Shown: positions 26,022 to 35,461, counted from the first letter of the stretch. The stretch is DNA of 64,000 nucleotides from Pseudomonas fluorescens (GCF_902497625.1 NZ_CABVGX010000025.1:1-64000), one strand, 5' to 3'. Numbers and translations: made by a program. The notes: generated by a model from the sequence alone, not told the origin.

Positions 26022-28283
26022 ATGAGCGATTCCCGGCACACGCATAAACATGAAGTCGCAGACACCTGCTGCAGCAAACCCGAACCCGCGCCCAAGCACG
26101 CGCATGGCGGCACGGGTGATGCCTGTTGCTCCTCGACCGCCGCAGCGCCGGCGCTGGTCCAGTTGACTGAGGCGCCCAGCGCCGACGCGCGGCTGAGCAG
26201 TTTTCGCATTGACGCCATGGATTGCCCCACCGAGCAGACGCTGATCCAGAACAAGCTCGGTAAGCTCGCCGGCGTGCAGCAACTGGAATTTAACCTGATC
26301 AACCGCGTATTGGGTGTCACTCACGACCTGCCGGGGACGGCGCCGATCATCGATGCGATCAAGTCCCTCGGCATGCACGCCGAGCCCCTGGAACAGGGCG
26401 TCGAGGCCCCGGCCCCTGTGCCGGAGAAAAAATCCTGGTGGCCGCTCGCAGTGTCCGGCGTGAGCGCGCTGGTCGCCGAAGTTATCCACTTCACCGACGC
26501 CGCGCCGAACTGGGTGGTGGCGTTGATTGCGCTGGTCTCGATCCTCAGCGGCGGCCTCGGCACCTACAAAAAGGGCTGGATCGCCCTGAAGAACCTCAAT
26601 CTCAACATCAACGCGCTGATGAGCATTGCGGTGACTGGCGCGATCCTGATCGGGCAGTGGCCGGAAGCGGCGATGGTGATGTTCCTCTTTACCGTCGCCG
26701 AATTGATCGAGGCGAAGTCGCTGGACCGTGCGCGCAACGCCATCAGCGGTTTGATGCAGATGACCCCGGAGCAGGCCACGGTGTTGCAGGCCGACGGCAG
26801 CTGGAATTTACAGGACGTCAAAACTGTCGACCTCGGGGCGCGGGTTCGTGTCCGGCCTGGCGAGCGAATCGGTCTCGACGGTGAGGTGGTGTCGGGTAAC
26901 TCGACGATTGATCAGGCGCCGATCACCGGGGAAAGCCTGCCGGTCGAGAAGACCCTCGGCGACAAGGTCTTCGCCGGCACCATCAATCAGGCCGGATCGC
27001 TGGAGTACGCGGTGACCGCTGCGGCCAATCATTCGACCCTGGCGCGGATTATTCATGCCGTCGAACAGGCCCAGGGTGCGCGGGCGCCTACCCAGCGTTT
27101 CGTCGACCACTTTTCAAAAATCTATACGCCTGCAGTGTTCGTCATGGCCCTGGGCGTGGCGGTGATTGCGCCTCTGTTCATGGGCGCAGTCTGGTTTGAC
27201 TGGATCTACCGGGCGCTGGTGTTGCTGGTGGTCGCGTGCCCGTGCGCTCTGGTGATTTCCACCCCGGTGACTATCGTCAGCGGCCTCGCGGCAGCGGCGC
27301 GCAAAGGCATTCTGGTCAAGGGTGGCGTCTATCTGGAGGGCGGTTACAAGCTCGATTATCTGGCCTTGGACAAGACCGGCACGATCACCCACGGCAAGCC
27401 GGTACAGACCGATTACCTGTCGCTGGATCCGACTGCCGATGAAACGGCGCCGGCAATCGCTGCGGCACTGGCCGGCCGGTCGGATCATCCGGTATCGCTG
27501 GCGATTGCCAATGCGGCGCAAGACAAACTTCTTGCCGCGTTGACGGTGGATAACTTCGAGGCACTGGGCGGGCGCGGTGTTCGGGGCGACATCAACGGCC
27601 AGACCTATCACCTGGGCAATCACCGCCTGGTCGAGGACCTCGGCCTGTGCTCGCCTGAGCTGGAAGAGAAGCTGTTCGCCCTGGAAAAACAGGGCAAATC
27701 CGTGGTGTTGCTGCTCGATTCCGCCGGCCCGCTCGCGCTGTTCGCCGTGGCCGACACGGTGAAAGAGTCCAGTCGTGAAGCGATCCAGCAATTGCACGAG
27801 CTGGGCATCAAGACCCTGATGCTCACCGGCGACAATGCCCACACGGCGCAGGCCATTGCCGCACAGGTCGGGATTGATCAGGCGCAGGGCGACCTGCTGC
27901 CGACGGACAAGCTGCAAGCCATCGAAGCACTTTATGCACAGGGTCATCGGGTCGGCATGGTCGGCGACGGCATCAACGATGCGCCGGCGCTGGCCCGTTC
28001 CGAAATCGGCTTCGCAATGGCCGCGGCCGGGACCGATACTGCGATAGAAACCGCCGATGTCGCTCTGATGGACGACGATCTACGTAAGATTCCCACGTTC
28101 ATCCAGCTGTCGCGCCAGACCTCGCGCATCCTCAAACAGAACATCGCCCTGGCATTGATCATCAAAGCGATCTTTCTTGCGGTAACCTTTGCCGGGTTCG
28201 CCACGATGTGGATGGCGGTGTTTGCCGACATGGGCGTCAGCCTTTTAGTGGTGTTCAACGGTTTGCGCCTGTTGCGCAAATGA
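26022..28283 (+). CDS. cadA: Heavy-metal-translocating P-type ATPase (Cd/Zn/Pb)
   Basis: A 753-residue P1B-type ATPase exporting Cd(II), Zn(II) and Pb(II) across the inner membrane. The N-terminus carries metal-rich segments (HTHKHEVADTCCSK and HAHGGTGDACCSS), then an HMA-like domain in which the usual CxxC is MDCPTEQT. Membrane ion site Cys406-Pro-Cys408 (ACPCALV), phosphorylated Asp450 in DKTGTITHGKP, TGDNAHTA and the hinge GDGINDAPALA are all intact. Eight membrane helices are expected. It is controlled by the divergent CadR. Confidence 0.95.
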   Translation: MSDSRHTHKHEVADTCCSKPEPAPKHAHGGTGDACCSSTAAAPALVQLTEAPSADARLSSFRIDAMDCPTEQTLIQNKLGKLAGVQQLEFNLINRVLGVTHDLPGTAPIIDAIKSLGMHAEPLEQGVEAPAPVPEKKSWWPLAVSGVSALVAEVIHFTDAAPNWVVALIALVSILSGGLGTYKKGWIALKNLNLNINALMSIAVTGAILIGQWPEAAMVMFLFTVAELIEAKSLDRARNAISGLMQMTPEQATVLQADGSWNLQDVKTVDLGARVRVRPGERIGLDGEVVSGNSTIDQAPITGESLPVEKTLGDKVFAGTINQAGSLEYAVTAAANHSTLARIIHAVEQAQGARAPTQRFVDHFSKIYTPAVFVMALGVAVIAPLFMGAVWFDWIYRALVLLVVACPCALVISTPVTIVSGLAAAARKGILVKGGVYLEGGYKLDYLALDKTGTITHGKPVQTDYLSLDPTADETAPAIAAALAGRSDHPVSLAIANAAQDKLLAALTVDNFEALGGRGVRGDINGQTYHLGNHRLVEDLGLCSPELEEKLFALEKQGKSVVLLLDSAGPLALFAVADTVKESSREAIQQLHELGIKTLMLTGDNAHTAQAIAAQVGIDQAQGDLLPTDKLQAIEALYAQGHRVGMVGDGINDAPALARSEIGFAMAAAGTDTAIETADVALMDDDLRKIPTFIQLSRQTSRILKQNIALALIIKAIFLAVTFAGFATMWMAVFADMGVSLLVVFNGLRLLRK

Positions 28284-28299
28284 TCGACGAGGGATAGCT

Positions 28300-29163
28300 G
28301 TGCTGAGTGCCGAGCTGAAGGCGTTTTATATGGTGGCCCGTTTGGGCAGCATCACCCTGGCCGCGAAGAAGCTCGGCCTCAGTCAGCCGACGGTGACGAC
28401 GCAGATTCGCCATTTGGAAAGCCAGTATTCGGTGGAACTGTTCTACCGCGGCGGCCGGCGCTTAAGCATCAGTGAAGAGGGCGCGCGCCTGCTGCCGATG
28501 GTCAAGGCGCTGTTGCAGCAGGAAGCGGATATCGAATTTTTCCTGCGCAACAGCGGCCAGGTTCAGGGCACGTTGCGCATTGCCGCCACGGCGCCGTATT
28601 ACATTCTCGATCTGGTGAAGGCCTTTCGTGAGCGTCTGCCGCAGGTGGAGGTGTCGGTGGAGATCGGCAATTCTCAACAGGTGCTTGAGGCGCTGGAGGA
28701 TTATCGGGTCGACGTTGCCGCGTCTTCGCAGATGCTCGACGATGCGCGGTTGATCCGCCGGGTGCTCGGCAGCGATCCGCTGGTGCTGGCGGTGCATCGC
28801 AATCACCCGCTGGCGGTGCACGACCATGTGCCGCTGAGCGCACTGGCCGGGCATACCTTGTTAATGCGCGAGTCGGGCTCGACCACCCGGCGTTTGACTG
28901 AAGAGTTGCTGGCCGGCGCCGGGGTCAGCTTCGGCCCGTTGCTGGAGATCGGCAGCCGCGAGTCGATTCGCGAAGCGGTGCTGCGCAACATCGGCATTAG
29001 CCTGATCGCGCGCCAGGAAGTCCCGCACGATGCGCAATTGCGCGTGCTGACCCTGGAGAATGCGCCGCAGATTCCCGAGTATCTGTACTGCCTCAAGGAG
29101 CGCAAGGGCGCGCGATTGCCGGCGGCGTTTTTGGGGTTGGCGCAGGAGATGTCGCCTGTTTAG
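28300..29163 (+). CDS. LysR-family regulator of the aminophosphonate locus
   Basis: A 287-residue LysR-type activator with an N-terminal winged helix (AFYMVARLGSITLAAKKLGL, SQPTVTTQIRHLE) and a co-inducer-binding domain (about residues 90-285). It begins with GTG only 16 bp after cadA, but its sequence type and the downstream genes fit the LysR subfamily associated with 2-aminoethylphosphonate uptake and catabolism. Because it is co-directional with the transporter rather than divergent, its target promoter is probably the 290-bp gap at 29164-29453. Confidence 0.82.
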   Translation: MLSAELKAFYMVARLGSITLAAKKLGLSQPTVTTQIRHLESQYSVELFYRGGRRLSISEEGARLLPMVKALLQQEADIEFFLRNSGQVQGTLRIAATAPYYILDLVKAFRERLPQVEVSVEIGNSQQVLEALEDYRVDVAASSQMLDDARLIRRVLGSDPLVLAVHRNHPLAVHDHVPLSALAGHTLLMRESGSTTRRLTEELLAGAGVSFGPLLEIGSRESIREAVLRNIGISLIARQEVPHDAQLRVLTLENAPQIPEYLYCLKERKGARLPAAFLGLAQEMSPV

Positions 29164-29166
29164 TCC

Positions 29167-29317
29167 CTTGTGGCGAGGGGATTTATCGGAATGCCGCACT
29201 ACCCCGTTCGGCTGCGCAGCAGTCGTAAAACCATTGAATGCGATCTGCCTGACGAAACACGATCACAGGTTTTAGGGCAGCTTCGCGACCCAACGGGGGC
29301 AAGCCCCCTCGCCACAA
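29167..29317. repeat. Decayed REPIN in the gap before phnT
   Basis: A left arm TTGTGGCGAGGGGATT and a right arm GGGGGCAAGCCCCCTCGCCA plus CAA bracket about 110 bp. The left copy has lost its inner palindrome. The remaining 130 bp up to phnT should contain the transporter promoter, but I see no convincing sigma-70 or Pho box. Confidence 0.7.
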
Positions 29318-29453
29318 TTTCATCCGGCATAAGACCGCAGAGCTCCCCAACCCAAATCCCCCAATACCACTATCAGCCATTTTTGCCTCGCTGCCACATG
29401 ACAGACGCATTACATCCCTAGGATGAGCCTCATCTGCTTGATGAGGCCTGTCC

Positions 29454-30530
29454 ATGAACCACTCGATCGCAACTGCCCTGACCAACCCCGGTGCGCCGAT
29501 GAAAGTGCGTGGCGTGCAGAAACGCTTTGGCGCTTTCACCGCACTGGACAACGTCTCGCTCGACGTCGCCGCTGGCGAGTTGGTGTGCCTGCTCGGCCCG
29601 TCCGGCTGTGGCAAAACCACCTTGCTGCGCTGCATCGCCGGTCTCGAGAAGCAGGACAGCGGCGAACTGTACCTCGGTGATCGCGACGTTTCCCACCTAG
29701 CACCGCAGGCTCGCGACTACGGCATTCTGTTCCAGTCCTACGCGCTGTTCCCCAATCTGACCGTCGAAGCGAACATTGCCTACGGCCTCGCCGGCAGTGG
29801 CCGCGATGAAGTGCGCAAGCGCGTGGGGCAGATGCTGGAGCTAGTCGGCCTGATTGGTAGCGAAAAAAAATACCCTGGCCAGTTGTCCGGCGGCCAGCAA
29901 CAACGTGTCGCCCTGGCTCGCGCTCTGGCGCCGGCGCCCTCGCTGTTGTTGCTCGACGAACCGATGTCGGCCCTCGACGCCCGGGTTCGCGAGCATCTGT
30001 GCACCGAGCTGCGTCAGCTGCAGCGCAACCTCGGCGTGACCACGCTGATGGTCACGCACAACCAGGACGAAGCCATGCTGATGGCCGACCGCATCGCCGT
30101 GATGAACAACGGCAAGGTCGAGCAGTACGCCACGCCGCAAGACATCTACGACCGACCGGCGACGCCGTTTGTGGCGGAATTTGTCGGCCAGGGGAACTGG
30201 CTGCCCTTCAACCGCAGTAGCGTTAGCCACGCGCAGGTCGGCGGCATGAGCATGCGCCTGGCCGATGGCAGCGCGAATACCACGTCGGGCCGTCTGTTCT
30301 GCCGCCCGGAAGCGATCAACGTCAACCCGCCGGTGCACGAGGAAAACCTGTTCCCGGCGAAAATCCGCGAAATTACCTTCCTCGGCAACCGCTGCCGCAT
30401 GAGTTTCGAACTCGATCAATTGCCCGGTCACGCCTTGCTCGCCGAGCTGGCGCCAGAATCCATGCCACGCCTCGGCGCGCAGCAGATCATGGTCGCTTTG
30501 CCCCCGCGCAGCTTGCAGGTGTTCGCCTGA
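29454..30530 (+). CDS. phnT: 2-aminoethylphosphonate-type ABC transporter ATP-binding protein
   Basis: A 358-residue ATPase of the CysA/PotA/FbpC class. Walker A GPSGCGKTTLL, Q-loop LFQSYALFP, signature LSGGQQQRVALARAL, Walker B LLLLDEPMSALD and the H-loop THNQDEA are intact; a TOBE-like C-terminal domain follows (from about residue 245). Gene context (fused permease, binding protein, FAD oxidoreductase, HD oxygenase) identifies it as the putative aminoethylphosphonate type. It ends in a TGATGA overlap with the permease gene, so the two are translationally coupled. Confidence 0.87.
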   Translation: MNHSIATALTNPGAPMKVRGVQKRFGAFTALDNVSLDVAAGELVCLLGPSGCGKTTLLRCIAGLEKQDSGELYLGDRDVSHLAPQARDYGILFQSYALFPNLTVEANIAYGLAGSGRDEVRKRVGQMLELVGLIGSEKKYPGQLSGGQQQRVALARALAPAPSLLLLDEPMSALDARVREHLCTELRQLQRNLGVTTLMVTHNQDEAMLMADRIAVMNNGKVEQYATPQDIYDRPATPFVAEFVGQGNWLPFNRSSVSHAQVGGMSMRLADGSANTTSGRLFCRPEAINVNPPVHEENLFPAKIREITFLGNRCRMSFELDQLPGHALLAELAPESMPRLGAQQIMVALPPRSLQVFA

Positions 30531-32254
30531 TGAGCGCGAATATGGCGCTGCCGATACCGCACAAGCAGGTTCGGCAGACCTCCCGTGCCGAGATAGGCGA
30601 CCGGGTGTTCGTGGTCGGCGGCAAGGTCCTTTTGCTGGTGCTGCTCGGCGTCGCGGTGTTGATGCCGTTGCTGGCGATCTTCTGGCGCGGCTTCAGTTCG
30701 GAAGCCGGGCAGGGCGGTGGTTGGGTCGCCGCACGCGAGCTGGTCACCAGTGCCAACTTTCACTGGCTGGTCGGGAACAGCCTGAAAGTTTCCCTTAGCG
30801 TGGCGGCCATCGTCGTACCGCTGGCCTACCTGTTTGCCTACGCGCTGCAACGCACATTGATTCCCGGCAAGGGCATCTGGCGCGGCATCTCGCTGTTGCC
30901 GCTGATGGCGCCGTCGATGTTGCCGGGCATCGCACTGGTCTATCTGTTCGGCAATCAGGGCATGTTGCGCGGTTTGCTCTCGGACAACATCTACGGTTTC
31001 TGGGGCATCGTGCTCGGCGAGGTCATTTACACCTTCCCCCACGCCTTGATGATTCTGCTGTCGGCGCTGTCGCTGGCAGATGCGCGACTGTTCGACGCCG
31101 CCTCCAGCATGGGCGCCAGTCCGGCCAAAGCCTTTCGCAGTATCACCTGGCCGGCGACGCGTCAGGCCGTGTTCGCTGCGTTCTGTCTGGTGTTCACCTT
31201 GACCATCACCGACTTCGGCGTGCCCGTCGTTGTCGGAGGTGATTATCAAGTACTCGCGCTGGAAGCCTACAAAGCCGTGGTTGGCCAACAGCAATTTGGT
31301 CGCGGCGCGCTGATCGGCATGGTTCTGCTGCTGCCGGCGCTGCTGAGTTTTGCGGTGGATGCCTGGCTGCGTCGGCGTCAGGGCGATTCCATGAGCGGTC
31401 GGGCGCAGGTCTTTCAACCGGCACCTTCGAGGCTGCGCGATGGTTGCTACCTCACCATCGTCTTGCTGATCTGCGCGGCGTTGCTGCTGGTGTTCGGCAT
31501 GGCCGTGTTCTCGTCACTGGTGAAATTCTGGCCGTACAACCTGTCGCTGTCGCTCAACCACTACCAGTTCAATGACACGGCGGGCGGCGGCTGGCTGGCC
31601 TATGGCAACAGCGTGAGGATGGCCATCTGCACGGCATTGATCGGCAGCGTGCTGATCTTCACCGGTGCCTACCTGATGGAAAAAACCAAAGGCCAGCGCG
31701 GCCTGAACCTGAGCCTGCGCATGCTCAGCTTTGTACCGATGGCGGTCCCCGGCCTGGTGCTCGGCCTCGGTTACGTCTTCTTCTTCAACCTCAGCGGCAA
31801 CCCGCTGCATGTGCTCTACGGGACCATGACGCTGTTGGTGGTTTGCACCATCGCTCACTATTTGACCACCGCGCAGATGACCGCGACCACCGCGCTGCGT
31901 CAGCTCGACGCCGAGTTCGAAGCCGCAGCGCTGTCGCTCAAGGCGCCGCTTTATCGGCATTACCTGCGGGTCACCGTGCCGATCTGCCTGCCGGCGCTGC
32001 TGGACATCGTGCGCTACCTGTTCGTCTCGGGCATGACCACCGTCTCGGCGGCAATTTTTCTCTATAGCCCCGACACCATCCTCGCGGCCGTGGCGGTGCT
32101 GAACATGGACGACGCCGGCAACGTCGGCGGCGCGGCGGCGATGTCGACCCTGATTCTGTTTACCTCAGCGGGCGTGTCCCTGCTGCTGGCCTGGGCCTCG
32201 CGCGGTTTGTTGCGCCGCTCTCAGGCTTGGCGGCAGACCGCGCCCGGCAACTGA
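30530..32254 (+). CDS. 2-aminoethylphosphonate-type ABC transporter permease (two fused MetI domains)
   Basis: A 574-residue inner-membrane permease with about twelve helices in two halves, each with an EAA-type cytoplasmic loop (FDAASSMGASPAKAFRSITWP and FEAAALSLKAPLYRHYLRVTVP). It combines the roles of separate PhnU and PhnV proteins in one chain, as in the FbpB-like permeases of this transporter class. The C-terminus ends in a basic tail. It overlaps phnT and precedes phnS by 42 bp. Confidence 0.87.
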   Translation: MSANMALPIPHKQVRQTSRAEIGDRVFVVGGKVLLLVLLGVAVLMPLLAIFWRGFSSEAGQGGGWVAARELVTSANFHWLVGNSLKVSLSVAAIVVPLAYLFAYALQRTLIPGKGIWRGISLLPLMAPSMLPGIALVYLFGNQGMLRGLLSDNIYGFWGIVLGEVIYTFPHALMILLSALSLADARLFDAASSMGASPAKAFRSITWPATRQAVFAAFCLVFTLTITDFGVPVVVGGDYQVLALEAYKAVVGQQQFGRGALIGMVLLLPALLSFAVDAWLRRRQGDSMSGRAQVFQPAPSRLRDGCYLTIVLLICAALLLVFGMAVFSSLVKFWPYNLSLSLNHYQFNDTAGGGWLAYGNSVRMAICTALIGSVLIFTGAYLMEKTKGQRGLNLSLRMLSFVPMAVPGLVLGLGYVFFFNLSGNPLHVLYGTMTLLVVCTIAHYLTTAQMTATTALRQLDAEFEAAALSLKAPLYRHYLRVTVPICLPALLDIVRYLFVSGMTTVSAAIFLYSPDTILAAVAVLNMDDAGNVGGAAAMSTLILFTSAGVSLLLAWASRGLLRRSQAWRQTAPGN

Positions 32255-32296
32255 TTCACTGCTCAAAATAACCTCAACTCAAAACAGGAAAAGATC

Positions 32297-33322
32297 ATGT
32301 TCAAGCCCCTGGCTCTGGCCGCTGCTGTCCTCTCCGCTTTCAGCCTGAACGCCCTTGCGGCGACCACTGAGTTGACGGTGTACACCGCCCTCGAAGCTGA
32401 ACAATTGAAAACGTACAAACAAGCCTTCGAAAAAGCCAACCCGGACGTCGAGATCAAGTGGGTACGCGATTCCACCGGCATCATCACCGCCAAATTGCTC
32501 GCTGAAAAAGCGCGTCCGCAGGCTGACGCCGTCTGGGGGCTGGCCGCTTCGAGCCTGGCGATTCTCGATCAGCAAGGCATGCTGCAAACCTACGCGCCTA
32601 AAGACCTCGACAAGATCGGCGGCAACTATCGCGACGCCGCCAACCCGCCTGCGTGGGTTGGCATGGACGTCTGGGCCGCGACCATTTGCTTCAACACCGT
32701 CGAAGCGGAGAAGCAGGGTTTGAGCAAACCGGTGAGCTGGCAGGACCTGACCAAGCCTGAGTACAAAGGCAAGATCGTCATGCCTAACCCGGCGTCTTCC
32801 GGCACTGGTTTTCTCGACGTCAGCGCCTGGCTGCAGACCTTCGGCGAGAAGCAGGGCTGGCAGTACATGGACGACCTGCACCAGAACATTGGTCAGTACG
32901 TTCACTCCGGTTCCAAGCCGTGCAAACTGGCCGCGGCCGGTGAATTCCCGATCGGCATTTCCTTTGAATACCCCGCTGTGCAGCTGAAACGTCAGGGCGC
33001 GCCCCTGGACATCATCCTGCCGAAAGAGGGCTTGGGCTGGGAGATCGAAGCGACTGCGGTGATCAAGGGCACACCGCACGAGGAAGCTGCGAAGAAACTG
33101 GCTGATTTCTCTGCCAGCCCGGCGGCGATGGACTTGTACAAAGAAAACTTTGCTGTTCTTGCGCAGCCTGGCATCGCCAAGCCGCAGACCGAATTGCCGG
33201 CGGATTATGAGCAGCGCCTGATCAAGAATGACTTCGCCTGGGCCTCGAAGAATCGCGATGCAATCCTGGCCGAGTGGCGCAAGCGCTATGACGGCAAGTC
33301 CGAGAAGGTGGTTGCCAAGTAA
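32297..33322 (+). CDS. phnS: 2-aminoethylphosphonate-type ABC transporter substrate-binding protein
   Basis: A 341-residue periplasmic binding protein of the iron/thiamine/phosphonate class, with signal peptide MFKPLALAAAVLSAFSLNALA and mature N-terminus ATTELTVYTALEAEQLKTYK. The segments KWVRDSTGIITAKLLAEKARPQADAVWGLA and MPNPASSGTGFLDVSAWLQ contain the small residues that would bind an oxyanion. An AGGAAAAG ribosome site precedes the ATG. Ligand is inferred from gene context. Confidence 0.86.
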   Translation: MFKPLALAAAVLSAFSLNALAATTELTVYTALEAEQLKTYKQAFEKANPDVEIKWVRDSTGIITAKLLAEKARPQADAVWGLAASSLAILDQQGMLQTYAPKDLDKIGGNYRDAANPPAWVGMDVWAATICFNTVEAEKQGLSKPVSWQDLTKPEYKGKIVMPNPASSGTGFLDVSAWLQTFGEKQGWQYMDDLHQNIGQYVHSGSKPCKLAAAGEFPIGISFEYPAVQLKRQGAPLDIILPKEGLGWEIEATAVIKGTPHEEAAKKLADFSASPAAMDLYKENFAVLAQPGIAKPQTELPADYEQRLIKNDFAWASKNRDAILAEWRKRYDGKSEKVVAK

Positions 33323-33340
33323 ATCTTCATTGACTGACAA

Positions 33341-33439
33341 GGCCTCATCGCTGGCAGGCCAGCTCCCACAGTTTCAGGGCAGCTACAGAATTTGTGTTTA
33401 GCGCCAACCCTGTGGGAGCTGGCCTGGCAGCGATAGCGG
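33341..33439. repeat. REPIN, variant subtype
   Basis: GGCCTCATCGCTGGCAGGCC plus AGCTCCCACAG on the left and CCTGTGGGAGCTGGCCTGGC plus AGCGATAGCGG on the right. The core differs from the common element (GCTGGCCTGGCAGC instead of GCGAGCCTGCTCGC), yet both arms changed together, so the hairpin pairing is preserved. It sits inside the phosphonate locus between phnS and the oxidoreductase gene and may stabilise the upstream transcript. Confidence 0.85.
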
Positions 33440-33463
33440 TCTTTCATTCAGGACATTATTCCA

Positions 33464-34597
33464 ATGACACAACACAACGACATGCTGATCATCGGCGCCG
33501 GAATTTTAGGTCTGTCCCACGCCTACGCCGCTGCCAGGCGCGGCCTCAAGGTCACGGTTTTCGAACGCAGCGAAACCCCGATCGGCGCGTCGGTGCGTAA
33601 CTTCGGCCAGGCCCTCGTCACCGGTCAGCCGCCGGGCCAGATGCTCGAACTGGCCAAAGCCAGCCGCGCTATCTGGGGCGATTGGGCGCAACACGCTGGC
33701 CTGCAACTCAAGCGCAACGGTTCATACCTGTTTGCCCGTACCGAAGCGGAAGAGCACCTGCTGGAAATGTTCTGCGCCGGCCGCGCCGTGGAGCACGACT
33801 ACCGCGTCGAATTGTTGCAAGGCGCGGCGCTGCGCGACCTCTATGGCGGCCAGTTTCGGCATCACCGCGCAGCGTTGCACGGCATCGAAGACCAGCAGCT
33901 GTACTCGCGCGAAGCGATCCCGGCGTTGATCGACTACCTGCGCCGCGAACTCGGCGTCGAGTTTCACTTTTCGACGCTGGTGCGCGACATCGAGCCGGGG
34001 CGCCTGCACAGCACCGCGGGCACTTTCAGCGCCGAGCAGATCATCGTCTGTTCCGGCCACGATTATCAGACGCTGCTGGCCGAACCCATCGCTGCGCTCG
34101 AACCGCAGATCTGTCGCCTGCAAATGCTCCGCGCCCGTCCGCAGCACAATCTCAACCTGCAACACGCACTGCTCACCGGTCTGAGTTGCGTGCATTACGG
34201 GGCCTTCGCCGATCTGCCGGAAGCGGCCGCCGTGCAGGCGCAGATCCTGCGCGAGCAACCGCACTTGCATGACAACGGCATTCACTTGCTGATCAGCCCC
34301 ACGCCTTACGGTGAGTTGATCATTGGCGATTCCCATCACTACGGCCGTGATCCTTCACCGTTCAACGCGGAACAGGTCGATGACTGGATGATCGAACTCG
34401 CTGAGCAGACACTGGGCTGCAAGGTGCGAGTAGTGGAGCGCTGGCAGGGCGTCTATGGTTCACGAGGGCCGGGGCCGTTTTCGTTTTTGCGGCCAATGCC
34501 AGGCGTTAGTATGGCCCTGATGCACAGCGGTGTCGGCATGAGCGTCGGCCCGGCGATGGCCGAGCGTAATGTCGCGACCTTGTTGGGAGAAAGTTGA
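33464..34597 (+). CDS. TIGR03364-type FAD-dependent oxidoreductase (aminophosphonate amine oxidase candidate)
   Basis: A 377-residue DAO-family flavoenzyme. The Rossmann motif LIIGAGILGLSHAYAAARRG near residue 6 binds FAD; the C-terminus has a typical GPGPFSFLRPMPGVSMALMHSGVGMSVGPAMAE block. The family is syntenic with phosphonate genes and was proposed to deaminate or demethylate an aminophosphonate. More recent work, as I recall, describes related enzymes oxidising aminoethylphosphonate and its N-methyl forms. It overlaps the next gene by four bases (ATGG with the TGA stop), so the products probably act together. Confidence 0.82.
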   Translation: MTQHNDMLIIGAGILGLSHAYAAARRGLKVTVFERSETPIGASVRNFGQALVTGQPPGQMLELAKASRAIWGDWAQHAGLQLKRNGSYLFARTEAEEHLLEMFCAGRAVEHDYRVELLQGAALRDLYGGQFRHHRAALHGIEDQQLYSREAIPALIDYLRRELGVEFHFSTLVRDIEPGRLHSTAGTFSAEQIIVCSGHDYQTLLAEPIAALEPQICRLQMLRARPQHNLNLQHALLTGLSCVHYGAFADLPEAAAVQAQILREQPHLHDNGIHLLISPTPYGELIIGDSHHYGRDPSPFNAEQVDDWMIELAEQTLGCKVRVVERWQGVYGSRGPGPFSFLRPMPGVSMALMHSGVGMSVGPAMAERNVATLLGES

Positions 34598-35166
34598 TGG
34601 ACCGCAATGGGCAAGTCATCGAGGAAGTATTCAGTCTGTATGAACGGTTTGGCGACAATGATTACATCGGTGAGCCAGTGTCGCAGCTTGAGCACATGTC
34701 TCAGGCTGCTCAGCTGGCGATCACCGAAGGCTTCGATGATGAGGTGGTGCTCGCGGCGTTCTTCCATGACATCGGCCACATATGCGCTGCCGAAACTACC
34801 GAGAACATGGGCGGGTTTGGCGTGGTCAGCCATGAACGACTGGGCGCCGATTACCTGCGCCGCGCCGGCTTCAGCGAACGCCTGGCGCGGCTGGTGGAAT
34901 ACCACGTGCAAGCCAAGCGCTACCTGACGCTCAGGGAGCCCGACTATTTCGAGCGGTTGAGCGAAGCCAGTCGCCGGACGTTGGCGTATCAGGGTGGGGT
35001 GATGACGGAGGTGGAGGCTGAGGCGTTCGAGCGTGATCCGTTGTGCGCGGTCAGTTTACGTATGCGTCAGTGGGATGAGTCGGCGAAGGAGATGGATGTG
35101 CCGGTGATAGATCTCGAGATCTTGAAATGCAAAGCCGCGAACGTTTTGTCCGGCGCGTCACGTTGA
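34594..35166 (+). CDS. phnZ: PhnZ-like phosphonate-degrading HD-domain oxygenase
   Basis: A 190-residue mixed-valence diiron oxygenase. In PhnZ this enzyme cleaves the C-P bond of (R)-2-amino-1-hydroxyethylphosphonate to glycine and phosphate. Metal and substrate residues line up with those I recall for PhnZ with a constant offset of one: Tyr23, Glu26, His33, His57, Asp58, His61, His79, His103, Lys107 and Asp160. Key strings are YIGEPVSQLEHM and FFHDIGHICA. The first enzyme of the known pathway, the hydroxylase PhnY, is not present nearby. Confidence 0.88.
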   Translation: MMDRNGQVIEEVFSLYERFGDNDYIGEPVSQLEHMSQAAQLAITEGFDDEVVLAAFFHDIGHICAAETTENMGGFGVVSHERLGADYLRRAGFSERLARLVEYHVQAKRYLTLREPDYFERLSEASRRTLAYQGGVMTEVEAEAFERDPLCAVSLRMRQWDESAKEMDVPVIDLEILKCKAANVLSGASR

Positions 35167-35190
35167 GTGCCATACAGTCAAAGCACTCGC

Positions 35191-35358
35191 TGACATCGCC
35201 CCCAATCCCCGTAGCAGCTGCCGAGCCTGCGAGGCTGCGTCCGAGGTGACATCGCCCCCAATCCCCGTAGCAGCTGCCGAGCCTGCGAGGCTGCGTCCGA
35301 GGTGACATCGCCCACAATCCCCGTAGCAGCTGCCGAGCTTGCGAGGCTGCGTCCGAAG
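35191..35358. repeat. Three 56-bp tandem repeats
   Basis: Three direct copies beginning TGACATCGCCC at 35191, 35247 and 35303. Each contains CCCCGTAGCAGCTGCCGAGC plus CTGCGAGGCTGCGTCC, the third REP-like family of this window. An inverted single copy (GCCGCGCGGGCTCGGCAGCT plus GCTACAGG) ends at 35468. Thus the stop codon of the downstream minus-strand GTPase gene is formed by the last bases of the repeat. There is no gene in 35167-35461. Confidence 0.9.
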
Positions 35359-35461
35359 CCGAAGCACTCGCACCATGGGCGATTCGGTTCTCAGACACTT
35401 CGCGTCAGCAGCTTTGGCATCTGCTTCGCAGCCGAACGCAGCCGCGCGGGCTCGGCAGCTG

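Noticed and set aside
29318..29453. Pho box ahead of the phosphonate transporter
   Set aside because: No pair of CTGTCAT-like repeats with correct spacing was found.
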